Below, in pieces: positions 16,109 through 23,524 of a stretch of 64,000 bases of DNA. This DNA is from an uncultured Acidobacteriia bacterium (lineage in GTDB: Bacteria; Acidobacteriota; Terriglobia; Bryobacterales; Bryobacteraceae). The notes beneath the pieces are model-generated. The model was not told the DNA's origin and did no database searches. It saw only the letters and a program-made list of their open reading frames with translations. The DNA is taken from NCBI GenBank assembly GCA_903851195.1, contig CAINNJ010000050.1, forward strand, positions 40,242 through 104,241, read 5' to 3'. The translations under genes were made by a program, and so were the position numbers. Every line of letters starts with the position of its first letter. The first letter of the stretch is position 1.

Positions 16109-17296
16109 ATGGGCAAAATAGTTGCCGCCATGGCCACGGTTCACGCGCCGCAGTTATTCACCCGGCCGCCAACGGAAATTCCGGAGCAGCTCGATGCCGA
16201 TATCGCCGCCATGCGCGAACTGGGCAAGTCGCTCGACGAAACCAGGCCGGACGTCGCGATCGTATTGGGCAGCGATCATCTCGAAACCTTCTTCCTCTCC
16301 TCCGTTCCCACCTTCGCGGTGATCGCCGGCGAGACATCCAAAGCCGACTTCGCCGGCAGAGAGTACGAACTGCCAATTCACCTGCCGCTCGCCGAGGCGC
16401 TGCTCGATGGCCTCGTTCGCGCCGGTTTCGACATGGCGTACTCACAGGATGCCGTTCTCGGCCATTCCTTTGCCGCCGTCTATGAATGGGTGATTGAAGG
16501 CCGGAAGATACCGGTGATTCCCATCTTCATCAATACTTACCTGCCTCCGCTGCCGGGCGCACGCCGCTGTGAAGCGCTGGGCAAGGCGATCGCGAAAATT
16601 GTCGAATCCAGGCCGGAACGAGTCGCCATCATCGCGAGCGGTGGCATGTCCCACTATCCGGGTACGTGGAAATATCCGCAGCCCGCCTTTGATTTCGATT
16701 ACTGGGCCATCGAACAGATGGAGCACGGCAACCACGAAGCCCTGCTTGATCTGACGAACGAACAATTGGACGAAGTCGGCAATACCGAAATGCTGCCGTG
16801 GATGGTGATGTTTGGCGCAATCGGTAAACAGGCCGGTGAACTGCTCACCTACCAGCCGACGTGGCACCACGGGCACGCGGTGATGCGCTTCATTCCGAAT
16901 AAGCGCGAGGAAGCGGGTTTGCCGCTGGAATCGAAAACACCGCCGGAGTATAAGTGGCAGAACACCGGTGGCTATGAGTTTTATAAGCACCCGTCCCCTT
17001 CGGCTTACAAGCTGAATAAGCTGTTGTATGACCTGCGGCATAAGCAACCGCTTCGGCGTAAGCTTTATGCGGACACGCCGGGAGTGGCCGCGGACTACGG
17101 GCTGAATCCCGAAGAGTCGGTCGCGATTGAAACTCTGAAGGATGAAAGCATCGATATGCTCCGGTCGCTGAAATCCCACCCGCTGGTGGAAGTGGGCGCT
17201 CACCCGCTCGGCGTATTGATGTCACTGGTTGTCGTGCAGGCCGAAGCACGCCGTCTGCGGTCCGAAGCCACCGCCGCGCCCGCTGGCCAGGTCTGA
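16109..17296 (+). CDS. galA: gallate dioxygenase (fused LigB-LigA type II extradiol dioxygenase)
   Basis: 395 aa, preceded by a GAGGAGC ribosome-binding site. The N-terminal part (about 1-270) is a LigB-type catalytic domain: His12 (ATVHAPQ) and His57 (GSDHLETF) are the expected iron ligands, with Glu227 (GNTEMLPW) a candidate third ligand. GHSFA and SGGMSHYPG add conserved His. The C-terminal part (about 305-380) resembles LigA, the small subunit of protocatechuate 4,5-dioxygenase. This fusion is the hallmark of gallate dioxygenases (GalA/DesB). It opens the gallate ring to 4-oxalomesaconate using Fe(II) and O2. Protocatechuate or 3-O-methylgallate remain possible substrates. Confidence 0.85.
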   Translation: MGKIVAAMATVHAPQLFTRPPTEIPEQLDADIAAMRELGKSLDETRPDVAIVLGSDHLETFFLSSVPTFAVIAGETSKADFAGREYELPIHLPLAEALLDGLVRAGFDMAYSQDAVLGHSFAAVYEWVIEGRKIPVIPIFINTYLPPLPGARRCEALGKAIAKIVESRPERVAIIASGGMSHYPGTWKYPQPAFDFDYWAIEQMEHGNHEALLDLTNEQLDEVGNTEMLPWMVMFGAIGKQAGELLTYQPTWHHGHAVMRFIPNKREEAGLPLESKTPPEYKWQNTGGYEFYKHPSPSAYKLNKLLYDLRHKQPLRRKLYADTPGVAADYGLNPEESVAIETLKDESIDMLRSLKSHPLVEVGAHPLGVLMSLVVVQAEARRLRSEATAAPAGQV

Positions 17297-17318
17297 ACCC
17301 TTCCTGATCTGAACCCTC

Positions 17319-17345
17319 GAGGACGCGGCGTTGTGCCGCGTCCTC
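17319..17345. terminator. strong bidirectional terminator
   Basis: GAGGACGCGGC (17319-17329) pairs perfectly over 11 bp with GCCGCGTCCTC (17335-17345) around a 5-nt loop. It sits between the convergent galA and fdhA genes. No T tract follows on either strand. Confidence 0.75.
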
Positions 17346-17356
17346 CCAAACAGCAA

Positions 17357-18547
17357 CTAAGCGGCGATGGAACCGTGCGGGTCGATCACGAATTTCTTTG
17401 CCGCGCCCTTATCGAAATCGTGGTACCCTTCCGCCGCCTGATCGAGCGAAATCACCTGCACGTTCACCGCTTTGGCAACATGCACTTTCTCATGCAGAAT
17501 CGCCATCATCAGAGCCCTGTTGTATTTCATCACCGGACATTGACCGGTCGCGAACGTGTGCGACTTCGCCCAGCCCAGTCCGATCCGGATGCCCAGCGTT
17601 CCGGTCTTCGCGTTGTCGTCCACGCCGCCCGGGTCGTCCGTCACATACAGACCCGGAATACCCAGAGCGCCGCCCGCGCGCGTAATCGTCATCATGGAAT
17701 TCAGCACGGTTGCCGGACGTTCCACCGACGCGTCGCTCCCGTGTCCGCGCGCTTCGAAGCCCACGCAATCCACCGCCGAATCCACTTCCGGAGTTCCCAG
17801 GATCTGCTCGATCTGCTCGCCCAGTGAAGCGTCTTTCTTCAGGTCGACCACTTCACACCCGAAGCTCTTCGCCTGAGCCAGACGCTCCGGAATCATATCG
17901 CCGACAATCACGACAGCCGCGCCCAGCAACTGGCACGCCGCGGCCGATGCCAGTCCCACCGGACCCGCGCCCGCGACGTACACCACCGAACCCGGACCCA
18001 CGCCCGCCGTTACCGCGCCATGATACCCGGTGGGAAAAATATCGGAGAGCAGGGTAAGATCCCTGATCTTCGCCATCGCCTTGTCTTTATCCGGGAAACG
18101 CAGCAGGTTGAAATCGGCGTACGGCACCATCACATACTCGGCCTGCCCTCCTACCCAGCCGCCCATATCGACATAGCCATAAGCCGCGCCAGGCCGGGCC
18201 GGATTCACGTTCAGGCAGATTCCCGTCTTACCTTCTTTACAGTTCCGGCAGCGCCCGCACGCAATGTTAAATGGCACGGAGCAGAGATCGCCCTTTTTGA
18301 TGAACTCGACATCGCGGCCCGCCTCAATCACCTCGCCCGTAATCTCATGGCCGAGCACCAGTCCCACCGGGGCGGTTGTGCGACCGCGCACCATATGCTG
18401 ATCGCTCCCGCAAATGTTCGTCGAAACAACCTTCAGAATGACGCCGTGTTCGCATTTCCTGTCGCCCAGCGCAAGCTTCGGGAAGTCGATGGAATGTACC
18501 TCGACCTTGCCCGGCCCCATGTATTCCACGCCTCTGTTAGTAGCCAA
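17357..18547 (-). CDS. fdhA: glutathione-independent formaldehyde dehydrogenase (zinc MDR)
   Basis: 396 aa starting at TTG (18547), chosen because AGAAGGAGA lies at the right distance and no nearby ATG exists. It is a medium-chain zinc alcohol dehydrogenase: catalytic zinc site in STNICGSDQHMVRG and GHEITGEV, structural zinc cysteines in CGRCRNCKEGKTGIC, and NAD fold VYVAGAGPVGLASAAAC. The sequence VEYMGPGKVEVHSIDFPKL, a SDIFPTGYHGAV stretch and the long insert near residue 265 match the Pseudomonas FdhA type. It would oxidise formaldehyde to formate with NAD. Facing the gallate operon, it could remove formaldehyde released by demethylation of methoxylated aromatics. Confidence 0.88.
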   Translation of the reverse strand: MATNRGVEYMGPGKVEVHSIDFPKLALGDRKCEHGVILKVVSTNICGSDQHMVRGRTTAPVGLVLGHEITGEVIEAGRDVEFIKKGDLCSVPFNIACGRCRNCKEGKTGICLNVNPARPGAAYGYVDMGGWVGGQAEYVMVPYADFNLLRFPDKDKAMAKIRDLTLLSDIFPTGYHGAVTAGVGPGSVVYVAGAGPVGLASAAACQLLGAAVVIVGDMIPERLAQAKSFGCEVVDLKKDASLGEQIEQILGTPEVDSAVDCVGFEARGHGSDASVERPATVLNSMMTITRAGGALGIPGLYVTDDPGGVDDNAKTGTLGIRIGLGWAKSHTFATGQCPVMKYNRALMMAILHEKVHVAKAVNVQVISLDQAAEGYHDFDKGAAKKFVIDPHGSIAA

Positions 18548-18661
18548 TGATTGTTCTCCTTCTGAAAAAGTTCAGGCGATTGCCACGCAAAGTCTATCAC
18601 GGTTTTGCAGGCACAAAAGGCCGGATTCCGGTTGTGAAAACCCGCACCGCTATAGTGATCC

Positions 18662-19684
18662 TTGGAGCCATTTCTCACGCACATCTCGGTCCGCGGAGAG
18701 GGGGTCGCGGCGCGGTGTATCGCTCATCTGCTCCGGCGCGAAGGCTTTCACGTTTCGATGGAAAACATCGCACGCCCACCCGTGCCCGCCGTCATGATCG
18801 GCGATCCGGCTGCGGCGCTCCTTCGCGACGTCTTCGGCCTGCCGGAACTGTTCGCCGGTCTGCCCCGGATCACCAGCCGCATCGTTTCCTGGGGTGAGCA
18901 GGCACCGGCAAGCGACATACCTCACTCCGCCGTGGTGTTGTCCGAACAAGACCTCCTGCGGGAACTGCCTGCGCCTGAGGCGGCACTCCCGGACTCAAAA
19001 CCCGACTTCACCGTCATTACAGGCGGACCGCCGCCGGCCGGAGTCGCTTCGGAACGCTTCGGCTCCCGCAGCGCGATGGCGGTGCGTGTCGGGCTTCGCG
19101 GTCCACGGCACATCGACTCCTGCTGCATCGAATCCCTGCCCGGCGGGTGGCTGTTTCTCATCCCCGCTCCGACCGGCCTGACATGGCTGATCGCCATCGG
19201 TGAACCCCTCGGGACCTTGTTGCCGGCCAGCCAGGTGATTGCCCCCCGCATCGACGTGCAGGAAATCGTGAAGGGCGAATTCTCCACCTGCCCGCGCATC
19301 GCGCAACCTCTCTGCGGCCCCGACTGGCTCCTCTGCGGATCGGCCGCGCTGGCGTTCGATCCGATCTGCGGGGATGGCACGGCGCAGGCCGTCCGCGAGG
19401 CGATTCTCGCCGCCGCCGTGATTCGTGGCATCGCGGCCGGAGGCGACTCCGCGGCGCTACTTGCCCACTACCAAACCCGCCTTCTCGCGGGAATGCAAAA
19501 GCACCTCGCGCTCTGCCATCCGTACTACGAAACCGGCGGCTCAGGCGCCTGGTGGCAGGCGGAAGCTGCTTCGCTGACCGAAGGTTTTCGCTGGTGCGCC
19601 GCGAAGCTCCGCAACGCCCCCGAACCCCGCTACCTGCTCAGGGGTTTTGACCTGACCGAACGCGATCCCCTTACAATCAACTGA
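18662..19684 (+). CDS. qhpG: QhpG-like FAD-dependent monooxygenase of QHNDH cofactor synthesis
   Basis: 340 aa. An in-frame stop at 18656-18658 forces a start at or after TTG 18662. A TATAGT hexamer at 18651-18656 would place the transcript start at this TTG, so translation may be leaderless. The N-terminus has the FAD dinucleotide fold (VRGEGVAARCIAHLLRREG), and near residue 230 ALAFDPICGDGTAQAVREAI has the Asp-Gly motif that holds FAD in flavin hydroxylases. QhpG dihydroxylates the tryptophan of the gamma subunit to start the CTQ cofactor. The call rests mainly on the fold plus the neighbours qhpF, qhpE and qhpA-D-C-B; by itself the family is generic. Confidence 0.78.
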   Translation: MEPFLTHISVRGEGVAARCIAHLLRREGFHVSMENIARPPVPAVMIGDPAAALLRDVFGLPELFAGLPRITSRIVSWGEQAPASDIPHSAVVLSEQDLLRELPAPEAALPDSKPDFTVITGGPPPAGVASERFGSRSAMAVRVGLRGPRHIDSCCIESLPGGWLFLIPAPTGLTWLIAIGEPLGTLLPASQVIAPRIDVQEIVKGEFSTCPRIAQPLCGPDWLLCGSAALAFDPICGDGTAQAVREAILAAAVIRGIAAGGDSAALLAHYQTRLLAGMQKHLALCHPYYETGGSGAWWQAEAASLTEGFRWCAAKLRNAPEPRYLLRGFDLTERDPLTIN

Positions 19685-19685
19685 A

Positions 19686-21401
19686 ATGCCGTCATCCGGC
19701 TCCATCGCGCAGTGGAAGACATACGGACGCCTCGGGATCTTCCTCCGCCCTTACACCAGACCGCTGCTTCTGGTGTTGTTCGTCAGCCTGCTTTCCACGG
19801 CGCTGGGGCTGGTGCAGCCCTACATCTCGAAGCTCCTGATCGACCAGGCTCTGCTCCGCCGGGACATGCACGAACTCATCCGCATCGCCGGTCTGATGTT
19901 CGGCGCCACCGTGCTGGGCTACGTGATGAACATCCTCGCGAGCTATCGCTACGTGAAGATCTCCGCGGCCATGCTTTTCGACATGCGGGTGGCCCTCTTC
20001 CGCCATCTGCAAACGCTCTCGCCGCGCTTCTACGCGCAGTTTCGTTTGGGCGATCTGATGTCAAGACTCAACAGCGATGTCAGCGAGGTGCAGCGCGTGT
20101 CCGCCGACACCCTGCTCTCCGTCCTCAGCAACGTCTTTTTCTTCCTCGGCTGCGTGGCCATGATGTTATGGCTGAACTGGCGGCTCTTTCTGGTCAGTGT
20201 GGTGCTGGTGCCGGCCTGCCTTTTCGCCTTCCGCCACTACCAGAAAAAGCTCACCGCGCTTACGAAACAACTGCGGGAACGTTCCGCCGATCTGGGCAGT
20301 CTCTTCGTCGACACCATCCTCGGCATGCGCGTGGTCGTCTCTCTGAGCGCCGGCGAGCACGAAGCGGGCCGCTTCCGGCAAAGAAATGACGCGTTCGTCC
20401 GGACCATGCTGCGCGTGCAGATCGCCTCTTTTATGACGGGCGCGCTGCCGGGCGCCATCCTTACCGCCGCCACCGCCGCCGTGATCCTCTATGGAGGCTG
20501 GCTGATCATGCGCGAAGAGATGTCGGTTGGGACGCTCGTCGCCTTCATGGCGTATCACATGCGCCTGCTCTCGCCCATTCAGACACTGATGGGAATGACA
20601 TCGGGCCTCGCCTCCGCCCGCGTTTCCCTGGCCCGCATCTTCGAACTCTTCGACACCCCGGCCGAGGTCCAGGAACTTCCCGGCGCGGTCCCGCTGGCTG
20701 GCGTGAACCAATCTATCCGCCTGGAAAACGTCTCATTGAGTTACGGCCGGAACACCGTCCTGCAGCACGTGAATATCGAAATTCCCGCCGGTATTTTCTG
20801 CGCCGTTCTCGGACCGAGCGGGGTGGGTAAGTCGACCCTCGCGGAACTCCTGGTGCGCTATCTCGACCCCGACGAAGGCCGCATCTTCATTGACGGGCGC
20901 GACCTCCGCGAGCTTTCCCTTACAGACCTGCGCCGCGAAGTCATGCTCGTCGACCAATCGCCGTACCTCTTCAATGCAACCATCGCGGAAAACATCGCCT
21001 TCGCGCTGCCCGATGCAAGCCGCCAGGCCATCGAAGCCGCGGCAAGCGCAGCCGGCCTGGACGAACTGCTGCATCGCCTTCCGGAAGGTTATGACACCAA
21101 AGCGGGCGAGCGTGGTCTGGCCCTGTCCGCCGGTGAGCGCCAGAGAATCGCGCTGGCACGCGCGCTGCTCCGCCGCCCTGCCGTACTGATTCTGGACGAG
21201 CCCACTTCCGCTCTCGACGCCGAAACCGAAAAGACCGTCGCGACTGGTCTCCGGAAGGCCTTACCCCACGCCACGCTGATCGTCATCACGCATCGCCCGG
21301 CCCTGGCGGAAATCGCGGACGCCATCGTCACCATCGAAGCCGGCCATGTGCGAATCACCCATGTGCGAATCACCCATGACATCCACTCCATCGGCCGCTG
21401 A
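19686..21401 (+). CDS. qhpF: QhpF-like ABC transporter (fused permease-ATPase)
   Basis: A 571-aa half-transporter starting one base after the qhpG stop. The N-terminal region (about 1-320) has around six membrane helices of the exporter type. The C-terminal ATPase shows Walker A GPSGVGKST (about residue 376), signature LSAGERQRIALARAL and Walker B VLILDEPTSALD. In QHNDH loci this protein exports the crosslinked gamma subunit to the periplasm. The last residues, VRITHVRITHDIH, come from a tandem 15-bp duplication at the gene end that also overlaps the start of qhpE. Confidence 0.85.
   Translation: MPSSGSIAQWKTYGRLGIFLRPYTRPLLLVLFVSLLSTALGLVQPYISKLLIDQALLRRDMHELIRIAGLMFGATVLGYVMNILASYRYVKISAAMLFDMRVALFRHLQTLSPRFYAQFRLGDLMSRLNSDVSEVQRVSADTLLSVLSNVFFFLGCVAMMLWLNWRLFLVSVVLVPACLFAFRHYQKKLTALTKQLRERSADLGSLFVDTILGMRVVVSLSAGEHEAGRFRQRNDAFVRTMLRVQIASFMTGALPGAILTAATAAVILYGGWLIMREEMSVGTLVAFMAYHMRLLSPIQTLMGMTSGLASARVSLARIFELFDTPAEVQELPGAVPLAGVNQSIRLENVSLSYGRNTVLQHVNIEIPAGIFCAVLGPSGVGKSTLAELLVRYLDPDEGRIFIDGRDLRELSLTDLRREVMLVDQSPYLFNATIAENIAFALPDASRQAIEAAASAAGLDELLHRLPEGYDTKAGERGLALSAGERQRIALARALLRRPAVLILDEPTSALDAETEKTVATGLRKALPHATLIVITHRPALAEIADAIVTIEAGHVRITHVRITHDIHSIGR
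21345..21374 (+). repeat. tandem 15-bp duplication at the qhpF-qhpE junction
   Basis: CATGTGCGAATCACC occurs twice head to tail (21345-21359, 21360-21374) and is followed by CATGAC. Each copy carries an ATG in the qhpE frame, so three in-frame ATGs occur at 21346, 21361 and 21376. Confidence 0.9.
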
Positions 21402-22104
21402 ACGAACGGGGCGGGGAATTCGCGTCGCCGTCATTGACAGCGGCGTGGCCCCGCGGCACCCCCACATCGGCCCGATTGCCGGAGGCGCATCGGTCGACCT
21501 CGACGGCCGTGTCATCAAGGGAGCTTTCGATGACCTGTTAGGCCACGGCACCGCCGTGATGGCCGCCATGCAGGAAAAAGCGCCGGATGCCGAGTACCAC
21601 GCCGTCAGAGTCTTCCACCGCGAGTTGCGAACCAGTGCGCAAGGCCTCTGTGCCGCCATCGACTGGTGTCTGGACCAGCAAATGGACGTGGTGAATCTTA
21701 GTCTCGGCACCGTGAACGCGGCGCACGCGGAGATGCTCGGCGCCGCCGTCACCAGAGCGTCCGCCGCCGGCACGTGGATCGTGGCGGCCCGTGACGCGGA
21801 GGGCAAACCCTGCTACCCCGGTTGTCTCCCGGATGTCATCGGCGTGGGTCTTGACTGGGAATGCGCGCGCGAAGCTTATCGAATCGCGCAGACCGACGGG
21901 CAACTCGCGCTGTTCGCCTCCGGCTATCCGCGCCCGGTGCCGGGCGTGCCTCCCCGCCGCAACCTCCAGGGCATCAGCTTTGCCGTTGCCAACGCCTGTG
22001 GTTTCGTCATCCGTGCTCGTGAGGCCATGGGCGCGGCGCCTTCATCCGAACTCTGGAATTTCCTGTCGCCGCTGAACTCCCCGGAAGCATCCAGGCTGGG
22101 GTAA
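21376..22104 (+). CDS. qhpE: QhpE-like subtilisin-family serine protease
   Basis: 242 aa from ATG 21376. ATGs at 21361 and 21346 add only the repeat-derived MCESP units, so the last was preferred. The catalytic triad of S8 peptidases is visible: Asp21 in VAVIDSGVAPRHP, His57 in LLGHGTAVMAAM, and Ser201 in GISFAVANACG. There is no signal peptide, matching QhpE, which acts in the cytoplasm to cut the leader off the crosslinked gamma subunit. It overlaps the end of qhpF by 26 nt. It is much shorter than secreted subtilisins, consistent with a dedicated processing protease. Confidence 0.85.
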   Translation: MTSTPSAAERTGRGIRVAVIDSGVAPRHPHIGPIAGGASVDLDGRVIKGAFDDLLGHGTAVMAAMQEKAPDAEYHAVRVFHRELRTSAQGLCAAIDWCLDQQMDVVNLSLGTVNAAHAEMLGAAVTRASAAGTWIVAARDAEGKPCYPGCLPDVIGVGLDWECAREAYRIAQTDGQLALFASGYPRPVPGVPPRRNLQGISFAVANACGFVIRAREAMGAAPSSELWNFLSPLNSPEASRLG

Positions 22105-22161
22105 CATCGGAACTGGACTGACTTGCCCTCGACGCCAAGGCAGCAATAAGGATCCTTTTCG

Positions 22162-23274
22162 ATGCGCCTGTCAGGAATTCTTCCGTGTCTCCCGCTCCTC
22201 GCTCTGCTCGCGGCCACCGGCGCGCGCGCGCAGCAGTCCGGCTCCTGGAATCCCAAAGCAGCCGCCGGTTATCTCGACGAACGCTCCACCTGGTGGATGG
22301 ACTGGCCCAAGGCCGCGCGCGATCACGGCACATTCTGCGTCTCCTGCCATACCCTCGCACCCTATGCCCTGGGGCGGCCCGCTCTCCGCTCGGCGCTTGC
22401 CGAAACCTCGCCTTCCGCCAACGAGCGCAGAATGCTCGATAACATCGTGCATCGCGTGCGTCTCTGGAAAGAAGTTGAGCCGTTCTATGCCGACCAGACC
22501 TCCGGCCTGCCGAAGACGTCGGAATCGCGCGGCACCGAAGCGATTCTGAACGCCCTGATCCTGGTCCGCAATGACGAAGCTTCCGGCCATCTGAGTCCGG
22601 ATGCCCGCCTGGCGCTCGATAACCTGTGGGCTTTGCAGCTCAAATCGGGTGAAATGAATGGCTCCTGGGCCTGGCTCCAGTTCCACAACGCGCCATGGGA
22701 AGGCGATTCGCAGTTCTACGGCACCGCGCTGGCCGCCATCGCGATCGGTTCCGCGCCAGCCGATTACCGCGCGGAACCCGCCGTGCAGAACGGTATCAAG
22801 CTGATGCGTGCCTGGCTCCAAAAGAGCATGGCCACCCAGACTCCCGCCGATCGCGCGGTCCTGCTGTGGGCTTCGGCCAAACTGCCCGGTCTGCTCTCCG
22901 CCGCACAGCACCAAACCATCGTCGCCGAGACTCTGGCCAAACAGCAGCCCGATGGAGGTTTCAGCATGTCCACGCTCGTGGGCAACTGGAAGCGCCGGGA
23001 CAACACGCCACTCGATGCCGCGAGTGACGGCTATGCCACCGGTCTGGTCGCCTATGCGCTCAAGCAATCCGCCGCCCCTGAGGCCGAACCGGCATTGCAG
23101 CGTGCGCTGACCTGGCTGGCCCGGAACCAGAACCCCGCCGATGGTCGCTGGCCGGCGACTTCGCTGAACAAAAAACGGGAACTGGAATCGGACGCCGGCC
23201 GTTTCATGAGCGACGCGGCAACCGCCTACGCCGTGATGGCTCTGGAGAACACCCCAACCGTGGCCCGGAAATGA
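22162..23274 (+). CDS. secreted CxxCH protein with terpene-cyclase/squalene-oxidase-like repeats
   Basis: A 370-aa protein with signal peptide (MRLSGILPCLPLLALLAATG, cleavage after ARA). One haem-type motif, CVSCH, occurs at residues 59-63. The rest looks like alpha/alpha-barrel repeats of the prenyltransferase/squalene-hopene cyclase type, with QW-like ends such as GEMNGSWAWLQF, QQPDGGFSMSTL and NQNPADGRWPAT. The DxDD catalytic motif of cyclases is absent, so it is probably not a cyclase. Lying between qhpE and the rest of the qhp genes, it may be a periplasmic electron-transfer or assembly partner. That role is an inference; no function is known to me. Confidence 0.6.
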   Translation: MRLSGILPCLPLLALLAATGARAQQSGSWNPKAAAGYLDERSTWWMDWPKAARDHGTFCVSCHTLAPYALGRPALRSALAETSPSANERRMLDNIVHRVRLWKEVEPFYADQTSGLPKTSESRGTEAILNALILVRNDEASGHLSPDARLALDNLWALQLKSGEMNGSWAWLQFHNAPWEGDSQFYGTALAAIAIGSAPADYRAEPAVQNGIKLMRAWLQKSMATQTPADRAVLLWASAKLPGLLSAAQHQTIVAETLAKQQPDGGFSMSTLVGNWKRRDNTPLDAASDGYATGLVAYALKQSAAPEAEPALQRALTWLARNQNPADGRWPATSLNKKRELESDAGRFMSDAATAYAVMALENTPTVARK

Positions 23275-23319
23275 CACGGAAATAGATTCTTTTTATCGGG
23301 ATGTGCGGGTGGTTTCGCT

Positions 23320-23348
23320 TTGACACCGCCCGGCACGCATGATAGAAC
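23320..23348 (+). promoter_or_regulatory. probable sigma70-type promoter of the TonB receptor/qhpADCB genes
   Basis: Consensus TTGACA (23320-23325), 17-nt spacer, TAGAAC (23343-23348). The -10 box overlaps GAACTGAG (23345-23352), which is repeated inverted as CTCAGTTC (23374-23381), a possible operator. Transcription would begin near 23355, leaving a leader of about 170 nt. Confidence 0.5.
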
Positions 23349-23354
23349 TGAGTC

Positions 23355-23524
23355 TTCCGATTTAATCAATTCGCTCAGTTCTCAGCGAATACTTCCGCTC
23401 GCAAGTCAGCGAGCCTGTCCCCCGACCCGGACAACAGCACCACTCGGGTTACCGCGTTACCTCCCGTTTTGACGGGACGGCGCGGTTCATGATCAATCTT
23501 CTTCATGGGGGACAGGGTGAATCG
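23355..23524 (+). promoter_or_regulatory. structured 5' leader with a pairing that hides the ribosome-binding site
   Basis: CCTGTCCCCC (23414-23423) is perfectly complementary over 10 bp to GGGGGACAGG (23507-23516), which contains the only Shine-Dalgarno-like bases 8 nt before the ATG at 23525. The closed region holds two more helices: ACCCG/CGGGT (23425-23429/23445-23449), and ACCGCG/CGCGGT (23451-23456/23481-23486) enclosing CCCGT/ACGGG (23463-23467/23472-23476). Upstream lie ATTCGCT/AGCGAAT (23369-23375/23384-23390) and GCTCGC/GCGAGC (23397-23402/23409-23414). It looks like a riboswitch or protein-binding leader; no known class, including cobalamin, was recognised. Confidence 0.5.

Noticed and set aside
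22162..23274. A functional squalene-hopene cyclase
   Set aside because: The DxDD motif is absent, there is a secretion signal and a CxxCH motif, and at 370 aa it is much shorter than true cyclases.
23355..23524. A cobalamin riboswitch before the TonB receptor
   Set aside because: The conserved B12-box core (GCCACTG with the usual flanks) was not found. GCACCACT at 23437-23444 is not a match.
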